From contig NZ_PEGF01000002.1 of the NCBI RefSeq assembly GCF_002742635.1, forward strand, positions 1-64,000: a stretch of DNA of 64,000 bases, read 5' to 3'. Below the pieces are notes generated by a model. The model was not told the DNA's origin. It saw nothing but the letters and a program-made list of their open reading frames with translations, and made no database searches. Source of the DNA: Caulobacter sp. X (GTDB lineage: Bacteria > Pseudomonadota > Alphaproteobacteria > Caulobacterales > Caulobacteraceae). Shown one piece after another: positions 7,725 through 16,736 of this stretch; position 1 is the stretch's first letter, and the number at the start of each line of letters is the position of its first letter. The translations under genes and the position numbers were made by a program.

Positions 7725-8174
7725 TTAGAGAGGGACTCCAAGAGACTGCATGATGCGAACGATTTTCAGAGGCGCGGCGGGTTCTCGCGGCCACAGGTCG
7801 AAGACGGGGACGGTCATGCCCGCGATCGTCTCGGTCCGGGGCTCGGGCAGGCGCTCGACGGCCTCGGGCGCGGCGACGCAGCGGATGACGACGGCGACCT
7901 CGCAGAAGGGCAGGGCGGCCTCGGCGGCGACGACGCCCAGGCCGCGCACTTCGATCAGGCCGGCCAGGGTGTCGGGGGCCTTGCCATAGAGGCGGCCGCC
8001 GGCGGCGAAGGCGAGGACGCGGTCGTCGGCGACCAGGCGGAAGCCGTGGGCCAGGGCGCGCAGGGCCAGGTCGCTCTTGCCCGCGCCGGAGGGGCCCTCG
8101 ATCAGGGCGCCGCGCCAGACGCCGTCCTGGCGGCGGGCGATCAGGCCGGCGTGGCGGATTTCGGGGTTGCTCAC
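7725..8174 (-). CDS. hprK: HPr kinase/phosphorylase, short alphaproteobacterial form
   Basis: Phosphorylates HPr on its regulatory serine. The 149 residues contain the Walker A loop EGPSGAGKSDLALRAL near residue 25, the VADDRV stretch, and EVRGLGVV, the HprK signature. The N-terminal domain of Firmicutes HprK (about 130 residues) is absent, as is usual in alphaproteobacteria, so this is not a truncation by mutation. The start overlaps the chvG stop by 4 bases (ATGA), implying translational coupling. With EIIA and HPr downstream it forms the regulatory PTS branch attached to ChvGI. Confidence 0.93.
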   Translation of the reverse strand: MSNPEIRHAGLIARRQDGVWRGALIEGPSGAGKSDLALRALAHGFRLVADDRVLAFAAGGRLYGKAPDTLAGLIEVRGLGVVAAEAALPFCEVAVVIRCVAAPEAVERLPEPRTETIAGMTVPVFDLWPREPAAPLKIVRIMQSLGVPL

Positions 8175-9778
8175 GCCCGCGCTTCCGGCAGGTCGACGAC
8201 GAAGCGCGCGCCGATCACCGCGCCGGCGGCGTCGTGGCGGTTCTCGGCGTGGATCAGGCCGCCGTGGGCCTCGACGATCTGGCGGGCGATGGACAGGCCC
8301 AGGCCCGAATTGCCGCCGAACGCCCGGCCCTTGGGACGCGAGGTGTAGAAGCGCTCGAAGATGGTCTCGAGGTTGTCGGGCGGGACGCCGGGGCCGTCGT
8401 CCTCGACCGTGGCGATCAGCCGGCCCTTGGCGCGGGAGAGGCCGACGCGGACCTCGCCGTCGGCGGGGCTGAACGAGCGGGCGTTGTCGATCAGGTTGCG
8501 GAACACCTGGCCGATCGGGGTCTCGCGGGCCAGGATCTGCGCCGGATGGCCCGGATCGGCGCTGGCGAAGCGGACCCGCACGCTGCCGGGGGCGTCGCCG
8601 GGCCGCAGCTGGGCTTCGTAGAGGCTGGTCACCTCGGTCAGCAGGCGATTGAGGTCCAGGGCCCTGGGCGGATCGCGCGACAGCTCGGCGTCCAGGCGCG
8701 AGGCGTTGGAGATGTCGGTGACCAGGCGGTCCAGCCGGTTGACGTCGTTCTGCAGGATGGCCAGCAGGCGGGCGCGGGCGGCTGGGTCGCTGACCAGGTC
8801 CAGGGTCTCGACGGCCGAGCGGATCGAGGTCAGGGGGTTCTTGATCTCGTGGGCCACGTCGGCGGCGAAGCGCTCGATGGCGTCCATGCGCTCGGACAGC
8901 GAGTGGGTCATGTCCTCCAGCGAGCGCGACAGGTCGCCCAGCTCGTCGTGGCGGCGCGACAGGTCGGGCAGGGAGATGGCGCGCGCGCCCTGCAGCCGGA
9001 CCTGGTCGGCGGCGCGGGCCAGGCGCTGGACGGGGATGGCGATCAGCCGATGCAGCAGCACGCTCGACGTCAGGATCGCGATCATGGCCACGACGATGAA
9101 CGGCAGCAGCGCCCGGCGCTCGGCCGAGATGATCTCGTCGACGTCGCCGGCCTCGAGGGTCAGCACGCCGAGGATGGCGCGCACGTGCTGGATCGGGATC
9201 GAGACCGAGACGACCCGCTCGCCGTCCTCGTCGATGCGGGTGCCGGCCACGGTGCGGCCCTTCATGGCCTGGGCGATCTCGTCGGCCAGGGCCTTCTGGG
9301 CGCGTTCGGCCTTGGCCTGCTCGGCGGGAGTCTTGCGCGGGCCGTCCTGGGTCTGGCCCGGCTTGCGGGCGGGCGGCAGCACCTTCCAGTCGACGCGGTC
9401 GGCGACCACGAACGAGTCGGCCAACACCTTGCCGTGGGCGTCGAACAGCCGCGCCCGCTGCGAGCGCGGGATGAACAGCAGCTGGAAGATCTGGCTGGCC
9501 GTATAGGAGTCCAGCGCCGGTTCGGGCTCGCCGATCGTCGCCGACTGGTCGATGACGTTGGCGATCAGCTCGCCCTGGGTGCTGAGGCTGTCGATCCGCG
9601 CGTTGACGAGGCCGCTGCGCAGCTCGTTCAGCACCAGCGCCCCGACGACCACGATCACCAGGGCCAGGACGTTCAGGGTGATGATCAGCCGGCCCAGCCG
9701 CGAGCCGCGCGGCCAGGCCAGGCGCCCACGGGGGGCGTCGGCCCCCGAAGGCTCAGGCCTCGCGGTAACGGTAGCCAA
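8171..9778 (-). CDS. chvG: Sensor histidine kinase ChvG
   Basis: Inner-membrane sensor of envelope and acid stress. The order is a first membrane helix ([20 protein letters not shown]), a periplasmic domain of about 200 residues, a second helix ([19 protein letters not shown]), HAMP, a HisKA box with [19 protein letters not shown], and a HATPase with DDGPGVP and GLGLSIA motifs. The start is uncertain: no ATG lies close to the first membrane helix. The TTG at 9778, overlapping the end of chvI by 26 bases, gives 535 residues and a plausible cytoplasmic N-terminus. Its partner chvI is directly upstream and hprK downstream. Confidence 0.93.
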   Translation of the reverse strand: MATVTARPEPSGADAPRGRLAWPRGSRLGRLIITLNVLALVIVVVGALVLNELRSGLVNARIDSLSTQGELIANVIDQSATIGEPEPALDSYTASQIFQLLFIPRSQRARLFDAHGKVLADSFVVADRVDWKVLPPARKPGQTQDGPRKTPAEQAKAERAQKALADEIAQAMKGRTVAGTRIDEDGERVVSVSIPIQHVRAILGVLTLEAGDVDEIISAERRALLPFIVVAMIAILTSSVLLHRLIAIPVQRLARAADQVRLQGARAISLPDLSRRHDELGDLSRSLEDMTHSLSERMDAIERFAADVAHEIKNPLTSIRSAVETLDLVSDPAARARLLAILQNDVNRLDRLVTDISNASRLDAELSRDPPRALDLNRLLTEVTSLYEAQLRPGDAPGSVRVRFASADPGHPAQILARETPIGQVFRNLIDNARSFSPADGEVRVGLSRAKGRLIATVEDDGPGVPPDNLETIFERFYTSRPKGRAFGGNSGLGLSIARQIVEAHGGLIHAENRHDAAGAVIGARFVVDLPEARA

Positions 9779-10460
9779 CGCCGTACAGGGTCTCGATGGA
9801 GTCGAATTCCGGATCGACCTGACGGAACTTCTTGCGCATGCGCTTGATGTGGCTGTCGATCGTGCGGTCGTCGACATAGACCTGATCGTCGTAGGCGGCG
9901 TCCATCAGGTTGTCGCGGCTCTTCACGAAGCCGGGACGCTGGGCCAGGGCCTGCAGCAGCAGGAACTCGGTGACCGTCAGGCGCACGGGCTTGCCGTCCC
10001 ACAGGCTGTCGTGACGGGCGGGATCCAGGGTGAGCTTGCCGCGCTTCATGACCTTGGAGCCCGGCGCGTTCGGGTCGGCCGGGGCGGTCTCGCCCTCGGG
10101 CCGCGCGCGGCGCAGCACCGCCTTGACCCGCTCGACCAGCAGGCGCTGGCTGAACGGCTTGTGCATGTAGTCGTCGGCGCCGAGGTTGAAGCCCAGAACC
10201 TCGTCGATCTCCTCGTCCTTGGAGGTCAGCATGATCACGGGGATCTCGGAGTGCTGGCGCAGGCGGCGCAGCACCTCCATGCCGTCCATGCGAGGCATCT
10301 TGACGTCCAGGATGACGAGATCCGGCGGATTGGCCTCGACGCCTTCCAGCCCCGACACGCCGTCGTGGAAGTGGTTCACGGTGTGCCCATGAGCCTGCAG
10401 GGTCATCGCGATCGAGGCGACGATGTTCTCGTCGTCGTCAATGAGGGTGATGGCGGCCAT
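9753..10460 (-). CDS. chvI: Response regulator ChvI (OmpR family)
   Basis: A 235-residue transcription factor with a receiver domain starting [12 protein letters not shown], phospho-acceptor Asp52 in [13 protein letters not shown] and conserved Lys in DYMHKPFS. The C-terminal winged helix includes [22 protein letters not shown] and [17 protein letters not shown]. In alphaproteobacteria ChvGI controls envelope, acid and osmotic responses. It is the first gene of the minus-strand cluster. The promoter must lie in the 215-base gap shared with the divergent gene at 10676. Confidence 0.95.
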   Translation of the reverse strand: MAAITLIDDDENIVASIAMTLQAHGHTVNHFHDGVSGLEGVEANPPDLVILDVKMPRMDGMEVLRRLRQHSEIPVIMLTSKDEEIDEVLGFNLGADDYMHKPFSQRLLVERVKAVLRRARPEGETAPADPNAPGSKVMKRGKLTLDPARHDSLWDGKPVRLTVTEFLLLQALAQRPGFVKSRDNLMDAAYDDQVYVDDRTIDSHIKRMRKKFRQVDPEFDSIETLYGVGYRYREA

Positions 10461-10675
10461 CTATTCGATCTTATCCTTCGACCTTCGTCGCTCGTCCGAT
10501 CCTACCGGTCGAGCGCATCAGCTTCAACGCGCGTCGCGGCAAAGCTTTCCCGCCCTAAGTCCTAGGCCTTTGCGGCCTCAGCAAGGCGCGATCGTGGCGC
10601 CCCCCAACCTGGGTTTCCCTCAACCTCACCTTAAGGTCTCGTACGCCATAGTCGCGCCTCGGGAGTGACGATTGA

Positions 10676-12373
10676 ATGAGCCAAATCCATTACGAGCTTT
10701 TTGTCCGACGGAAGGTCGGCGCGCAGTGGACGCTCGAAATCGCCACCGAGAACCGCGCGCACGCCATCCAGACGGCTGAAGACGTCCTGGAGCAGGGCCG
10801 CGCCGTGGCCGTGCGGGTCAGCAAGGAGACGCTGAACCCCGACACCGGCGAATACAAGTCGCTCGCCATCTTCACCAAGGGCATGGTCGACGGCGGCAAG
10901 CCGAAGAAGGAAGAGGAAGAGCGCGATCCGCTCTGCGTCCAGCCGGCCGACCTCTACACCGCCCACGCTCGCGACCGCATCGGCCGCCTGCTGGAGGGCT
11001 GGCTGAACCGCCACAAGGCCACGCCTTTCGAGCTGCTGCACCGTCCCGACCTGGTCGAGAAGCTGGAAGCGTCCGGCACCGACCTGCAGCACGCGCTGCA
11101 GAAGATCGCCATTCCCGAGGCCGAGGCGCGCGGCGTCACGGTCCACGAGATCATCCGCCACTTCCAGGGCCTCGTCGAACGCACGATCGGCAACCTGAGC
11201 AAGGCGTTCAAGAAGGGCGCCCTGCCCGACCTCGACAAGGAAGGCTTCGCCAAGGCCGCCGAGCGCCTGGTCGCCGATCCCGATCGCGCCTTCCTGCTGG
11301 GCGCGGGCGTCGCCGCCTCGATCGCCCCGGCCGTCAACTGGTCGGACAAGATCGCCCGCCTGCTGGACCTGGCCGACGCCGCGCCGACCGAGCCGCGCGC
11401 CCGCGCCGCGGCCCTTTCCGCCATCGAGCAGCCGCTGGCCGAAATCATCGGCTCGCGCGCCGGCATGGCCGACCTCTTGGACACCAAGAACGACCTGGGC
11501 TCGACCCTGGCCGCCATGACCCGCCTGACCGGCGGCGCGGCGGTGGAGGCCTTGATCCGCATCGAGGCCAGCGTGCGCGCCTGCATGCCCGAGCTTTCCG
11601 GCACGGCCAAGCGGCTCAGCGACTGGCTGTCGGGCGACGACTTCCCGACCGTGCGCAAGGCGATCGCCGAGCGCGTCCTGACCGAGCTGAACGGCGTGCG
11701 CCGCCTCAAGCCCAGCGACGCCGAGGCCGAGATCGAATATCTGCGCGCCCTGGCCATGAGCCTGACGGCCGCCGCCGGCCGCATCCTGCAGGCCGAGGAC
11801 ATCCAGGCCGCCTTCACCACGCGCTCCAAGACCCTGCTGAACGGCGACTTCATCGACAGCCTGCTGGGCCGCGACCTCTCCTCATACGAGGAGATCAAGA
11901 TCCTGATCCGCCTGGCCGAGAACGTCATGGGCGCGGTCAACAAGCGCAACGCCGCCCGCTGGCTGAACGGCAACATCAGCGCCATGCGCTTCGAGAAGGA
12001 AATGCGCCAGGGCCCCGACTCCCCGGTCGCCAAGCTGAGCCAACTGGCTGGGCTCCAGCGCCAGCTGACCCGTTCGGGCCTGGTGCGGGAAGATTACGAG
12101 CCGCTGTGCGCCAAGCTCGGCGAGATCGGCGCCCAGATCGAGGGCGACACGCGCCTCCTGACCATGCTGGTCCGCGCGCCCGCGCCGCTGCCGCATCGCC
12201 TGACCCTGCTGGCCAAGCTGGCCATGGGCGAGTCCGGCCCGACCGGCCCGGTCGCGGAAAAGGCCCGCGTCGAGGCCCTGAAACTGGCCCGCGGGCCCGG
12301 CGCCCGCGAGGAGCTGGCCGAGTCCCCGGCCACCATGGACCTGCTCAAGACCCTGGCCGGCAAGGCGGCTTAG
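10676..12373 (+). CDS. Conserved-looking 565-residue protein of unknown function
   Basis: A soluble, mainly helical protein starting MSQIHYELFVRRKVGAQWTLEIATENRAHAIQTAEDVLEQGRA. The first 70 residues look like a small alpha/beta domain, followed by an acidic-basic linker (KKEEEERD) and a long Ala/Leu/Arg-rich helical body to the end. No membrane helix, signal peptide or catalytic motif is evident. I do not recognise the family. Codon use is typical of the core genome, which argues that it is an old resident gene. It is divergent from chvI, so a shared control region and a role linked to envelope stress are possible but unproven. Confidence 0.85.
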   Translation: MSQIHYELFVRRKVGAQWTLEIATENRAHAIQTAEDVLEQGRAVAVRVSKETLNPDTGEYKSLAIFTKGMVDGGKPKKEEEERDPLCVQPADLYTAHARDRIGRLLEGWLNRHKATPFELLHRPDLVEKLEASGTDLQHALQKIAIPEAEARGVTVHEIIRHFQGLVERTIGNLSKAFKKGALPDLDKEGFAKAAERLVADPDRAFLLGAGVAASIAPAVNWSDKIARLLDLADAAPTEPRARAAALSAIEQPLAEIIGSRAGMADLLDTKNDLGSTLAAMTRLTGGAAVEALIRIEASVRACMPELSGTAKRLSDWLSGDDFPTVRKAIAERVLTELNGVRRLKPSDAEAEIEYLRALAMSLTAAAGRILQAEDIQAAFTTRSKTLLNGDFIDSLLGRDLSSYEEIKILIRLAENVMGAVNKRNAARWLNGNISAMRFEKEMRQGPDSPVAKLSQLAGLQRQLTRSGLVREDYEPLCAKLGEIGAQIEGDTRLLTMLVRAPAPLPHRLTLLAKLAMGESGPTGPVAEKARVEALKLARGPGAREELAESPATMDLLKTLAGKAA

Positions 12374-12538
12374 GCGCGTCTTGGCGACGCGAAAGCGGAC
12401 GCTTGCGAAGGCTGCAGAGGGTGGGGAGCGGCCATCAATTCTCCAGCCCTTCGCCTAGGCTGAAGTCCGGGCGCGGCCGGATGAAGTTCGACGACTGAGC
12501 CTACCTCCGCGCCCTAGCGAAGGCCCTTGTGCAAAATA

Positions 12539-12552
12539 TCTACTTATGTAGA
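12539..12552. promoter_or_regulatory. Inverted repeat, possible PadR operator
   Basis: TCTAC-TTAT-GTAGA sits in an AT-rich stretch 8 bases before the PadR-type gene. PadR regulators often bind inverted repeats at their own promoters, so autoregulation is likely. Confidence 0.5.
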
Positions 12553-12560
12553 GTTATTGC

Positions 12561-12866
12561 ATGACCATACGCCAGCGCCGCCCCTCCGCTCAGACGCTCG
12601 CCGTTCTGCACGCGCTGCGCCGCGGCGACTGGTCGTACGGGTTAGAGATCGCCAGCGTAACCGGGCTGAAGTCCGGCAGCCTGTATCCGATACTGGCGCG
12701 GCTGGACGAACGCGGCCTGGTGGAAAGCCGCTGGCTGGAGCCGGAGCGGGCCGGCCGGCCCGCCCGCCATGCCTACCGTCTGACCGCTGAAGGCCTTACC
12801 GCGCTGCGCGAGAACCCGACCTCCAACCACACAGTGCTGGCGCTGTCGCCCAAGGGAGCCGTCTGA
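12561..12866 (+). CDS. PadR family transcriptional regulator
   Basis: A 101-residue winged-helix repressor. The pattern LHALRRGDWSYGLEIASVTGLKSGSLYPILARLDERGLVESRW, then GRPARHAYRLTAEG, matches PadR. The C-terminal dimerisation helix is short, as in the minimal PadR-s2 type. There is no clear ribosome site before ATG 12561, so the message may be nearly leaderless. The stop overlaps the start of the next membrane-protein gene (TGATG), so the two are translated together. The regulator probably controls that membrane protein. Confidence 0.9.
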   Translation: MTIRQRRPSAQTLAVLHALRRGDWSYGLEIASVTGLKSGSLYPILARLDERGLVESRWLEPERAGRPARHAYRLTAEGLTALRENPTSNHTVLALSPKGAV

Positions 12867-13435
12867 TGCCGACGACCGTCTCGCTGTCCCGTGTCATCCT
12901 GACCCTGGCGGCCTGGGTCGCGCCACCCGGTCGCCGGACTCTGTGCCAGGCGATGCGGGCCGAGCTGGACGTGCTGTACGACGGGCGGTTGTCTTGGGCG
13001 CTGGGCGGCCTAGTCAGCGCGCTCGGCTGGCGCCTGCGCGTCGACGGACTGTTCTGGGCCGTCGTCCTAGCGTGCGCCCTGCCAATCTGGCGCTCGGTGA
13101 CCTTCCTCGCGACGGTTCCGATCTATCGCTTGCTGGACCGACTGGGATCGCCCGCGATCTACAGCTATTGGCTGCTGCAGCAGGCGTTAGTTTGCGCTTT
13201 GTTGGCGGCATGGCGCCCGCGCTTGGCCGCTCCCGCAGCGATCACCTACTTGGTCGTGCAGTACGCGATCAGCGAGATCGTGTGGATCTATGTATTACGT
13301 TGGCCGACGGGCAAGGGCGTCAAGATCATGGACGCCCCACCCGTGGTCGGCTTAAGCGCCGTCCTCTGCTGGTGCCTGATCGGCGCATGGTCCGGCGCGT
13401 CGCTGCGCCGGACCTTCGCCAGGCCCACGCTCTAA
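12866..13435 (+). CDS. Membrane protein co-encoded with PadR
   Basis: A 189-residue protein with several hydrophobic segments: VDGLFWAVVLACALPIW, a segment around YSYWLLQQALVCALLAAW, AAITYLVVQYAISEIVWIYVL, and VVGLSAVLCWCLIGAW. The N-terminal part (RTLCQAMRAELDVL) is amphipathic and cytoplasmic-looking. This layout is common for membrane proteins encoded next to small PadR regulators, whose function is mostly unknown. The overlap with the upstream stop indicates coupled translation. I recognise no transporter signature. Confidence 0.8.
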   Translation: MPTTVSLSRVILTLAAWVAPPGRRTLCQAMRAELDVLYDGRLSWALGGLVSALGWRLRVDGLFWAVVLACALPIWRSVTFLATVPIYRLLDRLGSPAIYSYWLLQQALVCALLAAWRPRLAAPAAITYLVVQYAISEIVWIYVLRWPTGKGVKIMDAPPVVGLSAVLCWCLIGAWSGASLRRTFARPTL

Positions 13436-13516
13436 ACCGTCTCCAGCGGCAGGGTCGTGGAGAATGCGATCACGTCCGATTTATCCGGCTCGGCTTCCGC
13501 TCCTGCTGACAATTTG

Positions 13517-13533
13517 GCATCCGCAGCGGATGC
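13517..13533. repeat. Hairpin after the PadR operon
   Basis: GCATCCGC-A-GCGGATGC is a perfect inverted repeat about 80 bases after the membrane-protein stop. No T-run follows directly, so a terminator role is doubtful. The rest of 13436-13812 holds a CCGACCTCGCGAGGTCGG palindrome at 13563-13580 and the 145-bp element, but no gene. Confidence 0.5.
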
Positions 13534-13585
13534 TTTGCCAATGTCCGACTAGGGTCGAAAGCCGACCTCGCGAGGTCGGTGCGAA

Positions 13586-13730
13586 CCTTACATCTCTTGG
13601 AGGCTGCAGCGTGCAGGGCTGACCGGGTTGGTCAAGGACCGGCCTCCGGCCGGCCGCGCGGCGGCGACGCGAAGCGTCGTCCTTGAGCAACCCGGTCAGC
13701 CCTGCGATCGTCTCGCCGTGAGATGTAAGG
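13586..13730. repeat. 145-bp palindromic element, copy B
   Basis: Inverted copy of 4509-4653 with the same termini (CCTTACATCTC at the left, GAGATGTAAGG at the right) and the same GC-rich core. Similarity extends a few bases beyond each end, including a CCGACCT...AGGTCGG palindrome on one side and GGAGCC/GGCTCC on the other. Confidence 0.75.
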
Positions 13731-13812
13731 ATGGCTCCTTCTCCGAGGAGAAGGAGCGCGACCACCCCGCCAGGGTCCCATCAGGGTCGAAGCCGACGTT
13801 CCCAGCGCCCTG

Positions 13813-14670
13813 TCACTCCGGCAGCAATCCCAGCCGCCGGCCGGTGATCCTGTCCAGCGTGCGCTTGGGCAGGATCTCGGTCATCAGCACCTGCATCGGC
13901 GAAGGCGAGACGACGTAGCGGACCTTGGGCTTGGCGGTGGTCAGGGCGGTGGCGATGGCCTCGCCGATCGTCTCCGGCGGCAGGCCCGACTTGCCGATCG
14001 CCAGCATGAACTGGCGCAGCTTCTCCAGGGCTGGGGCGTAGACGGTGTTGGCGTAGCGGGTGGTGTCGGTCTCGTCGGCCTTGTCCCAGATGGGCGTGGC
14101 CACCGCGCCGGGCGCGACCACCACGACGTCGACCCCGAACGGCAGCAGCTCGCGGCGCAGGGATTCCGACAGGCCCTCCAGTCCGAACTTCGTGGTGCAG
14201 TAGGGGGCCATGAACGGATTGGCGTTGCGGCCGCCGACCGAGGAGATGTTGACGATCCGGCCGGGCTCTGGGGCGGGGGCGCCGCCCGCGCCCAGCAGGG
14301 GCGCGAAGGCCTGGGTGACGATCACCACGCCCGTCAGGTTGACGTCCAGCTGCTTCTTCCACTCGTCCAAGGGCAGATAGAGCAAGGGACCGGCCACGGC
14401 GACGCCGGCGTTGTTGACAAGGCCCGCCAGCGTCGCGCCGCCCAGCGCGGCTTCAACCTGTCGGGCGCCCGCGCGAACGGCCGCCTCATCGGTGACGTCG
14501 AACAGCAAGGGCGTGAAGGCGTCGCCGAACTCGGCCTTCAGGCGGTCTGCGTCGGCCGGCTTGCGCACGCTGCCGAAGACGTGAAAGCCCTTGCCGACCA
14601 GCACCTTGACCGCGCCCCAGCCAATGCCCGTGGACACGCCGGTGACCACCACAGACTTCTTCCGCGCCAT
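13813..14670 (-). CDS. Short-chain dehydrogenase/reductase
   Basis: A 285-residue classical SDR. The cofactor loop is VVVTGVSTGIGWGAVK (TGxxxGxG), followed by LVNNAGVAVAG, the catalytic serine in NISSVGG, and YCTTK carrying Tyr and Lys of the active site. The substrate is not predictable; the C-terminal segment (SPSPMQVLMTEILPKRTLDRI) resembles SDRs acting on lipids or retinol-like compounds. The start ATG 14670 is consistent with the family N-terminus. It is followed on the same strand by the DUF5694 gene's neighbourhood but separated from it by about 65 bases, so co-transcription is possible. Confidence 0.9.
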   Translation of the reverse strand: MARKKSVVVTGVSTGIGWGAVKVLVGKGFHVFGSVRKPADADRLKAEFGDAFTPLLFDVTDEAAVRAGARQVEAALGGATLAGLVNNAGVAVAGPLLYLPLDEWKKQLDVNLTGVVIVTQAFAPLLGAGGAPAPEPGRIVNISSVGGRNANPFMAPYCTTKFGLEGLSESLRRELLPFGVDVVVVAPGAVATPIWDKADETDTTRYANTVYAPALEKLRQFMLAIGKSGLPPETIGEAIATALTTAKPKVRYVVSPSPMQVLMTEILPKRTLDRITGRRLGLLPE

Positions 14671-14735
14671 TCTTTGCCCTCCCTGGGTTTTGGGGAGGAT
14701 GCGCCAGCTGATCGCTATTCGCCAGGGCGCGGCGC

Positions 14736-15833
14736 TCAGCGCAGCGCGGTCTGGACATCGACCAGCCGCACGTCATGCATCTGGTTCAGATAAGCCTCGT
14801 AATAGCCCTTGTGCGAGGCGCCGACGATCGCCAGCAGGCGCATGCCGGGATGCTGGCCCAGCACGTCGCGGATATTGGCGACCATCCGCAGGTTCCGCGT
14901 CTCCCAGTAGCCGACGTACTGGCGGCCGAAGCCCTGGGGCGAGGGGTCTCGCAGGGCCGCGCCGAAGTCGCCTTCATAGGCCATGCGCTGGGCCTTGGCG
15001 CCGTTGTAGACGCGATAGAGGTTCAGCACGCCATCCGGCTTGTCGAGGTCTTGCTGAAGGCGCGTGTCCTCGGCTCGCCGGGCGTGGCTGACCGGATTGT
15101 CCCAGGCGGCCCGGATGGCGGTCTCGAAGGCCTTCAGTTCGGCGGGATCGGCGCTTTCGGCGGTGTCGGCCGTGTGGTCATCGACGCTCCACAGGCGTTC
15201 GTGCCCCAGGCGCGCGGCGAGGACGGCCGCGATCGAATAGGTCTCGTTGCGGCTGGCCCTGATCTTTTCCAGCAGGGCCACAAGCTCGTCATTCAGCTCC
15301 TCGCCGGCCTTCCGCTCGGCTTCCGGCAGCCGCAGCCACTGGACCAAGGCCGAGCCGCGCTCGCCCGCCGCCAGGAAGACGGCGGCCAGACGGCGACGCT
15401 GGGCGGCGCTGGGCTCGGCGGGCCAGGCGGCCAACAGGCGCTCGGCCTCGGCGTTGGCCGCGGGAACATCCAGGCCCAAAGCCTTGCCCGCCGCCGAGGG
15501 ATCGGGGCAGTAGCTCTTCACGGTCTCGGCGTAGCGGGCGGGATACCGCCGCAGCGCGTCGCATTGCAGGCCCGAGAGGCTCTCCGTGGCGACGCCGGTC
15601 GGTTTCCACGCCGCCAGCTGTTCCAGCAGGGGTGACAGCCGCGCCATGTCGAAGGTCTTGGGCAGGCCCGAAAGATGCGGCGTGCCCAGAACCATCACCG
15701 CGTTTGGCGCGCCGCGCGGCGGTCCCTTCAAGGTGTCCGGATGGAAGGACGGCCGATAATCCCCCGCCTGGGCGACGGCGGTCATGCTGGCCAAGGTCAC
15801 GGCCGCGGCCAGGATGCGGATGGTGCGAAACAT
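14736..15833 (-). CDS. DUF5694 family exported protein
   Basis: A 365-residue protein with a Sec signal peptide (RILAAAVTLASMTAVAQA, cleavage near residue 23). Conserved-looking segments are AVMVLGTPHLSG near the start of the mature part and LLAIVGASHKGYYEAYL near the C-terminus; together they recall the TraB/PrgY-type hydrolase fold, to which DUF5694 may be related. The molecular role is unknown. The gene lies upstream of the SDR on the same strand. Confidence in the family is moderate to high, and function is not assigned. Confidence 0.8.
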   Translation of the reverse strand: MFRTIRILAAAVTLASMTAVAQAGDYRPSFHPDTLKGPPRGAPNAVMVLGTPHLSGLPKTFDMARLSPLLEQLAAWKPTGVATESLSGLQCDALRRYPARYAETVKSYCPDPSAAGKALGLDVPAANAEAERLLAAWPAEPSAAQRRRLAAVFLAAGERGSALVQWLRLPEAERKAGEELNDELVALLEKIRASRNETYSIAAVLAARLGHERLWSVDDHTADTAESADPAELKAFETAIRAAWDNPVSHARRAEDTRLQQDLDKPDGVLNLYRVYNGAKAQRMAYEGDFGAALRDPSPQGFGRQYVGYWETRNLRMVANIRDVLGQHPGMRLLAIVGASHKGYYEAYLNQMHDVRLVDVQTALR

Positions 15834-15983
15834 GGATTCCCCTCGACGCTCTTGGCGCTTAGAGGCTCCGGCGCCGTCTCGCGGAGGCGCCTGACGATAA
15901 TTTAATGTTGAGCGGCGGGCGCGTCTTCCCTCTGGATTCGCGCCGCCTGGCGGGCCAACCTGACGTTGTCGAGGGCGGAGACG

Positions 15984-16253
15984 ATGACAGAGGACAACCG
16001 CGAAAAATCCGATGTCTGATTCGAGTATGTGCTGACGGCGGGTCGGTTCACGGCGTGGCCCGTTCGCTGGCAGGGCTGGGCGGCGATGATCGTGCTGATC
16101 GCGGGGCCGCTCGCGGGCATGATGGTCCTGACGAAAGCCTTGCCGCGCGTTCCAAGCATCGTGTTCCTGATTGGCGCCTTCGTGCTTTGCTTCGGGACGA
16201 TCTTCCCGCTGGCCTATTTCAAGGGGCGGCCGTCGAAGCGCTCGGGCGTTTGA
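15984..16253 (+). pseudogene. Small membrane protein gene interrupted by in-frame TGA
   Basis: ATG 15984 has a good ribosome site (GGGCGGAG) and reads MTEDNREKSDV, then TGA at 16017-16019. The same frame continues as FEYVLTAGRFTAWPVRW and two membrane helices (WAAMIVLIAGPLAGMMVLT, VPSIVFLIGAFVLCFGTIFPLAYF) to the stop at 16253. A single C-to-T change (CGA to TGA) would explain the break. Alternatively the gene starts at GTG 16029, which lacks a good ribosome site, giving 74 residues. I favour a recent nonsense mutation or sequence error. The protein family is unknown. Confidence 0.6.
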
Positions 16254-16317
16254 CTCTTCCCTGGCGGCGCCCGCTAGGGTCCATCGGCGCGGTCATTCCG
16301 GCCGCTGGGAGATCGCC

Positions 16318-16626
16318 ATGGCCGTGTTCACCGTCCTCTATCCCGCTCGCGAAGGCGCGAAGTTCGATCACGCCTACTACGACGCCCACCACATCCCGCT
16401 GGTGAAGAAGGCCTTCGCCGAGACGGGCCTGACCGACGTGCAGGTCCTGACGGGCGTCTCCGCCGGCGACGGCGGACCCGCGCCGTTCGTCAAGATCGTC
16501 ACCTTGTTCTTCCGCGACGCCGAGGCGATGCAGGCCTCGCTGACCAGTCCGCAGGGGGCTGAACTGACGGCCGACGTGCCCAACTTCACCGACATCCAGC
16601 CGATCGCGCAGATCAGCGTGGCCTAG
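16318..16626 (+). CDS. EthD family protein
   Basis: A 102-residue dimeric ferredoxin-like-fold protein. The segment FDHAYYDAHHIPLVKKAF is the EthD hallmark (YxxxHhPL), followed by the DVQVLTGV strand and the VKIVTLFFRDAEAMQASL pattern. EthD proteins are often encoded with degradation enzymes, but their role is poorly defined. ATG 16318 was chosen because the family begins with a short strand such as MAVFTVLYP. The gene stands alone, with strong stem-loops immediately after it. Confidence 0.9.
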   Translation: MAVFTVLYPAREGAKFDHAYYDAHHIPLVKKAFAETGLTDVQVLTGVSAGDGGPAPFVKIVTLFFRDAEAMQASLTSPQGAELTADVPNFTDIQPIAQISVA

Positions 16627-16736
16627 AGCATTTTCCGATAAGTGTGAAACGGTTATCGGATCGAAAAATGCTCTAAACTTTTGAATTAGAGCCCTTTTTA
16701 TCCGATCTGATTGATGCAATCAGATCGGAAGGGGCT

